From positions 1 through 64,000 of the forward strand of contig JAJEKB010000525.1 of assembly GCA_022393335.1 (NCBI GenBank): DNA of 64,000 nucleotides, in the 5' to 3' direction. Positions 26,101-39,700 of the stretch are shown here, in pieces. The DNA comes from Macrotrachela quadricornifera (taxonomy: Eukaryota; Rotifera; Eurotatoria; Philodinida; Philodinidae). Both the position numbers and the translations under genes were made by a program. Positions within the stretch are counted from its first letter, which is position 1. Each line of letters opens with the position of its first letter. The notes under the pieces are model-generated. The model was not told where the DNA came from. It ran no database searches and saw only the letters and a list, made by a program, of their open reading frames with translations.

Positions 26101-27356
26101 AGCACTTGGTTTTTTTGTCTCATCTGAATAGAAATCACCTGTGGTGTTCAGCACATGTTTCACTTTTGTATATATATATATATATATTGATTGACAGTTA
26201 TTGTGTTTGGCATACATACGGACCCAGCTTGCTTTAATTTATTCTCCATATTCATTGAATGATATGAATCAAATGATAGTTTGTGATATCCTAATGTTTG
26301 CTGCATTCAATCGAAATCATTAGAGAAGTATATACGAAAGAGAAAAAAAAATGTGCAGCATGGTGCGAGATTAGATTTATTTGTCGTTTTTATCGATTGA
26401 ACAAAAACATTGAATATGAGAAGAGCCCTACTATTGCCCTTCACTATGTAAATAATGTGAGATGATACACATTTAACGTTCATGTGTCAATTATTCAAAA
26501 AGAGAGAAGTGTTGAACATTCCGACTATATGACATTGGCAGTGATTTTATTACTATCATAATCAGATTGGGCATGTGTATGTGCTCAGTCAAATGTCAAC
26601 AAGATCACATATAGTCATTGAGAAAGCTGATCATTTCTGCATAATATATATTTAAGGACCTTGTCGAAGGATAATAATTGTCTTATATAGTTCTTTCTTG
26701 ATATTATTTAAAATTCAATATGTTTTGTTTAGCATAAATAGATATGTTTATATATATTTATATTTGTTTACAGGAGTAAGTTAGATTTGTTATATTAGTT
26801 AATAAATATTTCTTATTATTTTGTCAATTTTTAATTATCTTTGAATGATTATAATTAGAAAATGAAACACAAATAATCTCTAAGCAATATGTGCTATCTG
26901 ATCCAATCCTGAAAGTCAATATTGATGATATAGATTGATTGAGCCGAGCTGTCATTATTGAGTAATAAGACGCGACTAGTCTCATAGTCTGATGATGACT
27001 TGCAGCACGAAAGACGTCTATTTTCTGATGCAACAATCATCAACATCATCATCGATATCGATACCTGTCTGTTAAGATTCTAAGAGAAACAGAAGCTGAC
27101 TAATTTCTTCTTGATTTTTTTTATTTCATTGCATTACGTGAGCAAAGTCAAGAAGTAAATATGTTGATATTCATCTGTCTTTCTTTAATCACAGATGATG
27201 CACACACATATACACACACACAATGAATATATGAACGATAGAGAAAGAGAGAAAGAGAGAATAAGAGAAGAGAAATTTGATCATAGAGAGAAAAGAGAAA
27301 AATAATACTTGTTTGATTCTTTTTTTTTTCATATACTTTTCATTTAACTTTAGATT
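23145..27356. other. Intergenic / 5' region of the teneurin gene
   Basis: About 4.2 kb between the divergent RRM-DUF4326 and teneurin genes. The teneurin ATG at 27357 comes three bases after a splice acceptor (CTTTAG), so part of this stretch is probably a 5' UTR intron and a non-coding first exon that I cannot place. A GA-rich purine tract occupies 27237-27304. Other frames are short and uninformative. Confidence 0.45.
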
Positions 27357-27700
27357 ATGACAACGTCACGGACATCAATAGTTAATATTCATTGTCCTCC
27401 ATCATCGTCCCATGGATGGCAAGTTGAAAGTGGTTATTATTCAGATTCATACAATAACTCCTCCTCTTCAATGTCAAATACAAAAAAACAAACATCATCA
27501 CAACATGGTAAGATTTTTCAAAATGAAAAAAAGCAAACGATTAGTATAAATGATCATGATTTGACATTTTTCATTCAACAATGTGTTTTTGTTCGATTCA
27601 TGAAGATTGATCATGATATATATCATCAGTTTTTTTTTTCCATGATGATAAATATCAAAAAAAGTTATTCATCCTATTCATAGATATCATGTCAAATCGT

Positions 27701-27737
<37 letters not shown>

Positions 27738-30700
27738 TTGTATGAAATCATTATCATTATATTTGTTCGATCATTTATCGATAGGTTTTCGAAGTGACAT
27801 ATTCATGTTCATATTAACAAGATTGAACACAATGATGTTGATGAGTACACTACATTGTGTCCTTGTCTTCACTGATCACTTTACTTTTTTTTCCTGCTTA
27901 TTTCTTGTCATATCCTAAAAATCGCATCATCAATAACAATTCGATTTTCAGCCTCGTGCGACATTTGTGTCCTTGTGTTTCATCTTATGTTCTTCCCATT
28001 TTTCCCCATGTGTATATATATTCTAACCAATTGTCTTTTCTAACCGGAGGAATAGTATATGCGTCTGCTGTTCTGGTCTTATGTAATTGTGCTTCAATTG
28101 CAAGAACGACCATGATGGACATGCACAATTAAATCGTCATTGTCATATATATTTTGGATGAAATACAATCGTACATTTTTCTTTTGCATGATCAATTCAA
28201 ATATATACACATATACACACAAGAGATTTCTTTTCTTTTTCTTTCTTAGTTCTCTCTTTTTATTTTTTTGTTATACATGATGTAAGTCTTGAGAGTATAT
28301 ATTGGGACACAGATGTTCATCAACGCATGATGCACAATAGATTGTTACTTGCAATCGAAAAGATCAATCGAAAGAGTTACATAAAACGGATAATATTGTA
28401 TGTAGATATAACTTTAACAAATTATTAACAATAGTTGAGAAAATATCTTTATCTAGATCTTTTTATAATATACGAAGCGTTTTTTTTTCTTTAGTAAAGA
28501 ACGTATACAAGATAAGGTCACCAGAGCATAGGAGGAGAATCTGGTGAGTGAGTCTTGTTTACCTATCAAGATGAAAAGAACAGTCTGTTATATCCCTGCC
28601 GAGCGGCACGCGAATAGAGAGGCCAAAGTGTCTGAGTGTGTGTGTGTGTGGTTCATTAATGGTCTGAACTAACGATTATTTGTGTTGTTTGGTGTATATG
28701 TATGTAGAGCCGATAGGGGCTAATTTTTCTCTCTTCTTTTTTTGCACAGGTGTTCATTCATCATCGTCGTCATTCTGTTGTACATCTTTAATACCTCCGC
28801 CACCATCGACAAATTTATTTCACAGATCATCATGTCATAAACGACACCATCAAACTACTAAAGATATCATTTTATGTTCATGTGCCCATCATTCATATCT
28901 TCCATATAAAATAAATGGTAGCAATAATTCTAATATTACAACGAATACAACTTTACTTTGTACTATTGATCGATGTACACCTTCTAGCACAAATATGAAA
29001 CCAATATCTGAACATCATATTGAACAATCATGTTTTTCATTAAATAATTCAAATACATCACCAACAACAACAAGCAATGATGATGAATCAGGTTTGTTTG
29101 ATTGAAAAAAAAACTCATTTTCCATTTAGTATGTTTTTATATATATATTAAAATAACATTTCTCAGTCAGTCTTCTTGCTTATGGCATTTCTAATTGAAT
29201 TAACTCACACTTTCTTGAGACATCATGCTAAGCATAGCGGGTGGGAATATATGTTTTTTTCAAATGGCAATTATCATCAACAATGATCATAGCTAGGTTA
29301 TCCTCAAGCTATCGATTTATTCAAGCAAAAAATCATGATTTTCTAAAAAACTTATTTTCTATATTTCAATCGGTCTAATTGTCTTACGATCACGGAACAG
29401 TGACGACGTTCTTTTTTTCTCTTTCTTTTTCTTTTTCATTATTCATACAACAAAGTTTGTATGTCTTTGTCACGTAATATTGCATGGTATGTCAATTTTT
29501 TACTCGTTGAGGTGATGACAACGACGAGAAATTAAATATTCTAGATCGCTCCAGTCGATCTACTACATAATATAAACGAATGAAGCACGCAACATATAAT
29601 AAATTTATTGTTCTCTAGTGTACAAATGAATACGCCGACTGATGATCCTATCTACTTGTCGTTTATCTATTCATAGAGTAGTGTATTATCGATTGTCTAC
29701 TAATGATAAAAACACTAACCGTAACTACATATCGAGCTAGTCATGAGTAAATAACATTAAAAATCACTTGGTGGTCCTCCTTTTTTTTCTACCTCTCTGT
29801 CTTTTTTTTTTACTATAACCCTTCTATTCGTCTAGCTCAAGATCATAATTAAAATAGTTCATAGAGACGATGGTCAAATATGATGTTTGTTTTATTTTCC
29901 TTTACTGTTACTTTTGCTATTACTATATACATATATATATATAAATACACTTCTTGAAGCACTTGTTACATTCAATTGTATTGTGTATTGTCCCTTCATA
30001 CGTTCACTTGTCATAATAACTAACCCATAGAAATACAGGTCAAGATGATGATGACGACGAACGATGGGCGACAAACGGTTACACATACATATGCACCCAC
30101 ATACACACATTATTGATGATCGTTTTAAATTAATTGCATCTTTCTCGTTCAGCTTGTCATCGAATTTAATCAAAAAGGACGCAGACATATACATATACTA
30201 TGTCGAGAATAGACAATTTCAGCAATTGGAGACAAGGGTGTTATCACGCCTTGCTTGTTCTCATTTTTTGAATTGAAACTTAAAATAGATTTACATCTCA
30301 TTGAAAGAAGTATGAAATAACTTATTCTCTTCTGCCATCATTTTAAGTATGTTATAGTAAGAACAATTGTCGTCTAAGCGTAACGAGCAAAAAGGCGAAG
30401 GAGAGACAAAGAAAAGAGAGAGAGAGAGAAAAGTGTTACAAAGAATGAGTCGAGACAAAGAAAAACGAGAGAGAGGGAGAGAGAGAGAGCGAAAGAAGAC
30501 AAGGAAACGATCAAAAAGAAAGTAGTTGTGGTCGACACCTTTTTATTCCCCACTTACATACAATATAGAAGAGTTTATATTTCTCGCCTTTCCTCATTTT
30601 TTTTTCTTCGTTCAACGTTAAGAAAAAGTAAAAAAAAATCATAATGAACACCAAGTGACATGCAAGTAGTACTGGTAAGCAATCAGGACAATGTTGAGTT

Positions 30701-33700
30701 AATACATGCAACATTATATTTTTTTTTATAGGATGTAAGTTTTTTTTCGATGAATGATTAATCAAATATTGGTAGTAGTAATTTTTTTTTACTCCTTTTA
30801 AAATTGAATAAAAGGCTTCTAGCTATTTGTGTGAAGTGACTATTGACGTGGACACGTTGAAATTAAAAAAGGTTAAGAGTGTCCAGTCATCGTTTGATCA
30901 TCGAACTGCAAGAAGGACAATTGACTAACATTATACTGTGAAAAATTTTTTATTTTTCGTACAATTGAGCAATATATATATGTATTTATAAAACTTCTTT
31001 CTAGGAAGTCATTCTGCTATGGATTCAACTGTTTTATCACCGCTTCTTCCATCATCCCAAGCACCACCGCCACTACCACCTCTTCCTCCGCCGATGATTC
31101 CTATTGATCATACAACCTTACTCAGTCAAATAAAAACAGCAACACGTAATTCGATTCTTCTGTGTAGTGATAACACTTCTACAACAACCAACACCTACAT
31201 GGCAGATAGTGGTTTTGATTCATCAAGTTCACATGCTGTTGCTCCACCCGTACCTCCACCATTACCATCATCAACACCTTGCACTGCATTTATGATCCAA
31301 ACTCAAACAGGCAATGCTCTCTTAATACCACATTCACAAGGTATAGTCAATCGAATAGATCTCTTCTTCAAGTTGTATTTGATTCTACTAAGCGTATGTA
31401 TATACTTATGTTGATCCGGATGTATGCATATGCAAGAGTAGGAGAGGAAGTAAGCTCTATTAGTACTTGATTGTGCATTCGCTGACCTCTCGCTTTAAAC
31501 GGTCGTTTGATTGTATGCTCTCATATATTCTTACAATTACTGAGTTCTGACTATTGGCGGATGTCGTGTATGACCCTGAGTTCTACTCTTTTCTTTTTCT
31601 CTTGATCGAACACATCGGGTTCGATTTGGTATTCTCCTATCTAGCGGCGGTGACAAACCCTTGTTCTAATTGTCTTCGACACGCCGCTCGGGTCGCTGCC
31701 GCAATCAATCGACGATGAAGCAAAAAGAGAATCGTGCACGCATTCACAGAGATATCATTCCAGCAGAGATCGATTAGTTGCGGTCCTTATCAGTTGGTTG
31801 CGCGTGTGTGTGTGTGTGTGTGTGTGTATAGTGTCGATTGAATTTGCCTACAGTCTGATGAACACACCAGAGAAAAGGAAAAAGAAAGAAAAAAAGATGA
31901 ATATAAGAGAAGCACAAAAAAAAAGACTTATCACCCTTCAGTTTCCATCCGACATATTAGTTGATGCAAGACATGTATTGATCTCAGGTCAGTCTTATAG
32001 TATATAGATATCGAATAGTCATTCTAATCAATGGCCTTCATTTTGTCATCACTAGTACTGTTTGATGATGTTAATGATGAACGCATACACACACGTGTAA
32101 AGAAGTGAAGGAATTTGCATTACGAGATTACGAAATCTAGCTAAATAATATCGCATCTCATTTATCTGCTGTCACACGATACATTCAACCACATTAAGAT
32201 GCATGATGATGGTAGAAATAACGCGCATATATATGTATATATATATGCATGTATATACGCATAAGTCCGATAGTATTCTTCATTACCAGTGTCCAACAGG
32301 TTATTATGAAACGTGAGAAATTTGTTTAGTCTATCCGATTGCTTCGTTATTATACATTAAATGCCACAATGTCATCACATGTTTTTCTTCAAGTCAATCA
32401 ATTTATCTATTTCTTTTTCCTTATAGGTACATTGATGTCTTCTTCGAATATCGATCCAAGCGGTAGTAACATTAATAATGGTACACTTCCGTTACGATCT
32501 TCCGCTTATTCATGTCCAAATTCCACTCAACTAACAACAACAATGTCAACTATTGATCGACCAAATTCTAATTCATCAAATGTCTATCAGACAATTGATG
32601 CCGACAGGTTAGTTACTTACTTTTTTTTTTCAATAAGTATGTTTGATGTTCATTATTCGAACAAACATAGACAGTAGTATACATGTTATTTATGCTCATT
32701 ATCATCAAACAGTCAGACATATATATATATATATATATATATAAAGAAAGAGAAAAAGAGCTTTTAGTAGTACATCCGGCATGAATAGGACTTATGTTCA
32801 TTAGCTTGGTGTGTTAGCCACTTGACTGTGTATCCCGTTGATTGATAAAGTGCAGTTAATGTACAAAAAAGACAAATATTTTCACCTGCGTCGAAGTATA
32901 ATGAAGAAAGAAATAAAAAAGTTCATGTATAGACTTTTTAATAATCATTGTTATGTCTTCCCTTAGGACTAATCAACTTTTATGTGTGTATTAATATCAA
33001 TCTTATTTTTTTTGTCTTTTCTAGTCATCGTGAATATGTAATTCATCCAAACGACAATAAGAATGAGATCTTTCCTGATACACCATTACTGCCTTGGTAT
33101 GTGTATGTCTAGTTTATATTTACACAATGCAAATTAGACCCTTTTTTTTCTCTTACACATATATATATATATATCAAATAGAGTAATCTTGCGTAATAGT
33201 TACTACTCTTCACTCTAATAGGATGATGTATATGTAGTAATATGCAATTGTCAACAAAAATCGAATTAGTCGTTCTCTATTGTATATTAACTTGAAAAGT
33301 AAGTCACACCCGGATGACTGATCATTAAATGAACAAAAGACATGTCGAAAAAATTTTTTTTTATTCTTCTTTTTCTTTTTATTACATAAATAATAATATT
33401 AGTTTGTTTGATTTAATTAACAATTTAAATACGATATTGACATAACAAGGACATTAATACATATAAGTTTTTTTTCTTGTTCTAGCTTTCGAAATAATTG
33501 TTATGTTTATCCATTGGATCATCATCATCATCATTCTCATTCACATATTCGTTGTAATTGTGATTCAACAACAACATATAATGAACAAACAACAGCAACA
33601 ACAACAACCCGACAATCAACACATTCACCTTGTCCATTATTTAATAATTCAATATGTCGATTAAAAAAACGTAAAACAAATGAAAATTATTTTCAAAGAA

Positions 33701-36700
33701 ATTTTTTTTCATGGAAAATAATCTCAATTATATTTATTATAACAACATTATGTTTTTTAACATCAACTATTTATTTATCAATTATGCATTATTATCATCC
33801 AACATTTCGAGAAATAAATTTAATACAATCAAAAAATTCTAAACAAAATTTATTTTATGGTTTGTTATTATTATTATTATTGCTTTTTTATTCAATTAAC
33901 ACTAAAAAAAAACTTTTGTTTTCTTTAGGTAAAACAACACGTTTTATTCGTATTGATGATAAATTAAAAGAAACAATTGATTCACAATCAAGTACTCAAT
34001 TACAATTTTATATTGAACGAACAATATTAATTCAATTTAATTTTACAGCGAATCAACAGGCTAATTTTGGTAAAGACAATAGAAAAAAAATTTTTTTTTT
34101 CTGAATTAATTTTTTTCTTTTTTTTCCTAAAGGTATTTATGGTAAACGATCAAATTCACCAAGTTTAACTCAATTTGACTTTTTTCATCCGTTTAATGGT
34201 AATAATCAACAACAGCAGCAACATCATCTTACACGTCGAAGTTTAATATTTAATCGAACATCACAAATATATTTAACAGATTCAAATAATGAACAATTAA
34301 CACTTTTATTTAATGAATTATTAACAACTGGACTTTGGTATATAACAATCATAAATGATGGCTTATTAAAAGAAGAATATCAATTAAATATTAAAGAAAT
34401 TGATGAAAAAGCTCAACATTTATGTTTAAATAATTGTAATAATCATGGAATATGTCAACATGGTATATGTATATGTCATCCATCATATACTGGATCAGAT
34501 TGTTCTATCGGTAGAGATAAAAAAAGATTTTTTTTTTCTAAATAAAATATTCTTAAATATTTTATATTTTAGCACAATGTACAGATTTATGTAGTGGACA
34601 TGGTGTTATTGAACATGGTCAATGTCGATGTCATGAAGGTTGGCATGGTGCTGAATGTCAATTAATGTTAAATCAATGTGAAATAGCTAATTGTAATAAT
34701 CGAGGTTCTTGTATTGCTGGTAAATGTATTTGTCAAAATGGTTATCAAGGAAAATTTTGTGAACAAAGTATTTTAAAAAAAAAAGTTTTGTTTACTTATT
34801 TATTTTTTATTATTTTATAGTTTCATGTCAAAATATAAATTGTAGTCATCATGGAATATGTATTGAAGGAAAATGTCGATGTTTTCATGGATATACAAAT
34901 GATGATTGTTCATTATTAATTCATTCACAATGTGATTATCGATGTTCAGGACATGGACAATATATTGATTATCCAAAATCAATGTGTATATGTGAAAATG
35001 ATTGGACAGGAGAAAATTGTTCAGAACGTAAGAAAATATTTTATTTTTTTGATTTTTATTAAAATAAAATTTTTATATTTAATTTTAAAGCAAAATGTAA
35101 TATTGATTGTGGTATACATGGAAAATGTTTAATTAATAATCGAGATAAATGCCAATGTGATAATGAATGGACAGGTGAAAATTGTATGAAAAAAATTTGT
35201 CCGAAATTATGTAAACAATGTGATGATAATGGAAATTGTCTATGTCAAAATGGTTTTATTGGTCGATATTGCCAAATAAGTTTGTTTATTTTAATTTCTA
35301 AAAATAAATTTTCTAAAAAAAAATATTATTTAAGATGTTTGTTCAAATAATTGTAATGGACATGGAGAATGTCAAATGAATAAATGTATATGTCATACAA
35401 GTTGGTTTGGACCTGAGTGTCAATTTACAATTGAAAATAATTGTAATGATCAATTAGATAATGATAATGGTTAGTATTAATAAAAAGAAATTGTTTTTTT
35501 TTTATATTGTAAAGAATCTTCAGATGTATAATAATATACTTGCAGAATCATATTTTCATAATATTAAACGGAAAAAAAAAGATTAGAGAAGAATATAGAT
35601 AATAGTTATAAATAATATTTTTAATTTAATATATTTAGATGGTCTTATTGATTGTCTGGATCCCGACTGTTGTTCATCAAGTAAATGTCGATCAACTGAA
35701 GAATGTATTTCAAGAACAAGTGCTAAAGACATGTATAAATGAAATTCTTTTCTACAAATAAAAAAAAAAAAATTTTTATTATAGATTATTAAGACGTCAA
35801 GCACCAAGTCCATCTGCTTCATTTTTTGAACGTATGCAATTTTTAATTCAAGAGGATGGTCTTCAAACATCATCCATATATTCATCATTTAATGAACGGT
35901 ATTAAAATACATTTTTTTTAAATCTTTTTTTTTTATTATTATTTAAAAACTCTTTCAGAGCATCTGCATTCAATAAGAGGTGATTTTCGATGTTTAATTT
36001 TTTATTGTCTTGTAAAAATGTTCCTATAAAAAAAAATCTAAATTATAAAATAACAGAAATCAAAATTTAAGCTTTGTTTTTGTTTGATTATTTCTAGGCG
36101 AACATCAGTTATACGTGGTCAAATATTTTATAGAAAATATCTTCCACTTAATGGTGTTAAAGTTCAAGTATTTAATAATCCAAATCAAGGTTATACAATA
36201 TCAGATAAAGATGGATTGTAATATTTTGTTTTAAAAATAATTATCTTTTTTTTATTTTAATTTTTCATTTTTTAGTTTTAATTTATTAATAAATGGTGGT
36301 GGTTCAATACTTATTCAATTTATTCGACAACCATTTCAAACAAAACAATATGCATTTATTATACCATGGAATACATTTGTACATATTGGATATATTTATA
36401 TGGATGAAATTATTGAAAATATATTTTGTCAAAAAAATTTTTCCGAATATAATCAACCAAAATTATGGGATACAAGTCTTGATCGAACATTTATATCTAA
36501 TGATAAATATAATTATGGATATACATTAGGTTCACAAATACTTCGTCAAACAATATCAATTGATTTTCCAATAAAATTTATTTATTTAAGTTCATCAAGT
36601 ACAAGACGTTATCAATCAATATTAACAATTGTATTAACAGATGATCATATAGATGATTATTTAATACAAATACATTTATCTATAAGTATTGAAGGAAGTT

Positions 36701-39700
36701 TTTTTATGAAAAAATTTCATGCAAAAAATAATTTAATTTATGAATATCAATGGTCAAGAAGAAATGCTTATGATCAAAATGTACATGGTTTAGCTGAAGC
36801 TTTTGGTAAAATTTTTTTTTTGAAATTTCTTTTTATTTTTTTCTTTATAATAGTTTCAATTGGATACGAATATTTAAATTGTAATCAAATTATTTGGTAT
36901 CGAAAATCAGTAAAAATGACTGGACAAGATATTCCAACAGCAAATGTTGGTGGATGGACATTTAATGTTCATCATAAACTAAATATTCAAGCAGGTAAAT
37001 TATGATTATATAAAAATTCAGAATAGAAATTACTAGTTTGGCAGGCTACTAGGTCAGGACATAATTATTGACCTAGTTATGATATAATAACAATATTTCA
37101 AGTACTAAATCTAAGACATAAGATGGTACCATATGTTAATGATTTTCTAGACAAACTTTTATATTTTCTAATTAATGAACAATCTGTTAAGATAATAAAG
37201 AACATAAAACTCATTTTTTATCAATTTAGAAGAATGAATATTTTCAATTGATTGCCACAAAAAAAAAATCCATTATTTTTTTCTTTATAGGTATTCTTCA
37301 TAAAGGTGATGGAACAAATATGTTACTTACAGATTCTCCTCTTCAATTAACAACTTTAATTGGTATCCGTGATCAATCACGTTCAATAGATTGTCGAAAA
37401 TGTCATGAAAATCAAGGAATATTAACAAAATTACTTAATCCAACAAGTTTAACTGTTAGTAATGATGGTACAATATATATTGGTGATTTAAATATAATAT
37501 GGATGTATCAAGCAACAAATAATCTTATTAAACCTGTACTTGAATTAAATGAACAATATACATATAAATATTATTTAACAACAGATCCAGTTGATGGTCG
37601 ATTATATATATCAGATTATCATCGTCGACAAATAATACGTTTAATTAAAACAGAATCAATTGAAAATTTAAAAGAAAATTATGAAATTGTTATTGGTGAT
37701 GGACAATATTGTACAATAGATTTAATACATAATAAAACATGTGGTGATGAACAATTAGCAAAATATGTTTCATTATCATATCCAAAAGGTTTAACAATTG
37801 ACCGTTATGGAACAATTTATTTTATTGATGGACAACGTGTAAGAAAATTAAATATTGAAAATAGTTATGTTACTAATATTGTTGGATCATTTGATTATGA
37901 AATTGATTATCAAAGACAATTATCATGTAATAGAACTTATTCATTTGATCAGGTTAAAATAAAAAAAATAAAAAATAAAAATGAAAATTTAATTTATTAA
38001 TTTTTCTTTTAGTTTAAATTTTATAATCCAACAACATTACATATTCATCCACTTGATGGAGATTTATATGTTCTTGATGATATGTATTTATATCGTATAC
38101 GAATAAATTTAAATCTTATTGAAATAATTCTTGGTCAATCATTAAATTGTTTAAATAATGAAAATTTTATTCAATTAAATAATCCAATTGATTTTTCATT
38201 TAATTATCAAGGAGATTTATTTTTATTAGAAAAATCTCAAAAATTTATTCGTATTTTACGTTCATCAAATAATCAATTAGAAAATTTAAATTTAAATATA
38301 AATAATATAAATATAAATTTTATTTCAATTAGTAATTATCCAGATGGTTCGATAATACTTTCAAATATAATAACAAAAGAAATTTTTAAATTAAAATCTA
38401 TTTCCTTAACAAATGATGATGAACATATAAATGGATTAAATATTCATTCATCAGATAAAAATGAAATTTATATATTTAATAGAGTTGGACAACATCGATC
38501 AACTATTGATGCATTGACAGGTTTGAATAAATTAGATTTTTTATAAAGATAATTATATATAATATATTACTAATTTGTTTAAATCATAGATATGCACACT
38601 GTGACCTTCTTCTTTTGAGCAGTAGTACATTTCTTAACGACAAGTCTAATTTTGATTATCAATCGGTTGGAATATGATGAATAGAGACTTTCAAAGTCAT
38701 AATTAGATTTTGAGATTCTTCGCTCAGAGAAATGCCGAAATCTCGATCGTTGAATCGTGGAGATTAGAAACAGCATATACTTCATTAGTGATATAAGACA
38801 ATATTACACATATATACTGGAACCTTTAATTTAACCATTCAGAAGATAAACATTTCTCAAAATCTATATTGCATGATTCCGGTTCAGTTCTTGATTCTAA
38901 TGCTTTTTAAATCGCCGAGTCTTGCTTATGATGCTCCGATATTATAACTTTAATATGTGAAAAATATTATTTAAAAACTTTAGCTAATCAAGTATATAGA
39001 GTTTACAAAGCATTTCATCTTTTTTTGTCTTGTTTAGGCGAAACAATCTTTAATTTCACATATGATTCTCCTCAAAATGCTTATGGTAAATTAGAATCAA
39101 TAAATTATCGTAATGGTAAAAGTTTATTATTAAAATATGATTATGCTATGCGTATAAATGATATAATTGAAATGCCCAATGGAAATAAATTAAAAGTAAA
39201 GAATTTTGTTTATTATTTATATTTAATATTATTTATTATATAATTTAGATTGATTTTTCTAAACAAAAATTTTTATCAAATATTATTGATAATAATGGTC
39301 TATCAACACAATTTTTATATGATAATGGTTTATTAACAGGAATTATTAAAAATAATTTAATTCGAGTTCATTTTATTTATGATCAAGCTGGACATATTCA
39401 ACAAGTATAAATAAATTAATTTTAAAAAAATAAAAATTTTTTATTTTATTTTATTTCTTTTAGATTGTTCATGAAGATGGTTATTTTAATGAATTAATAA
39501 CATCTGCTAATCATTCATTTTATCGAATAGATATTATTAATTCAAATGAAAATACAACATATTTAATGAGTAAATCAAAAACAATTCAATTGAAAAGTAA
39601 ATAAAAATAATTATGAATAATTCATACATAGAAGAATTTCGTTTATTTTTAATTTGATTAAAGCATTTTTGTTTAATTAAAAGATTGTGCTGGCAAATTC

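Noticed and set aside
31941..31986. A segment with good splice-like ends (CCCTTCAG before, GTCAGT after) between teneurin exons 3 and 4.
   Set aside because: Joined in the required phase it reads into a TGA after seven codons, and its 46-nt length would break the frame that the flanking exons keep perfectly.
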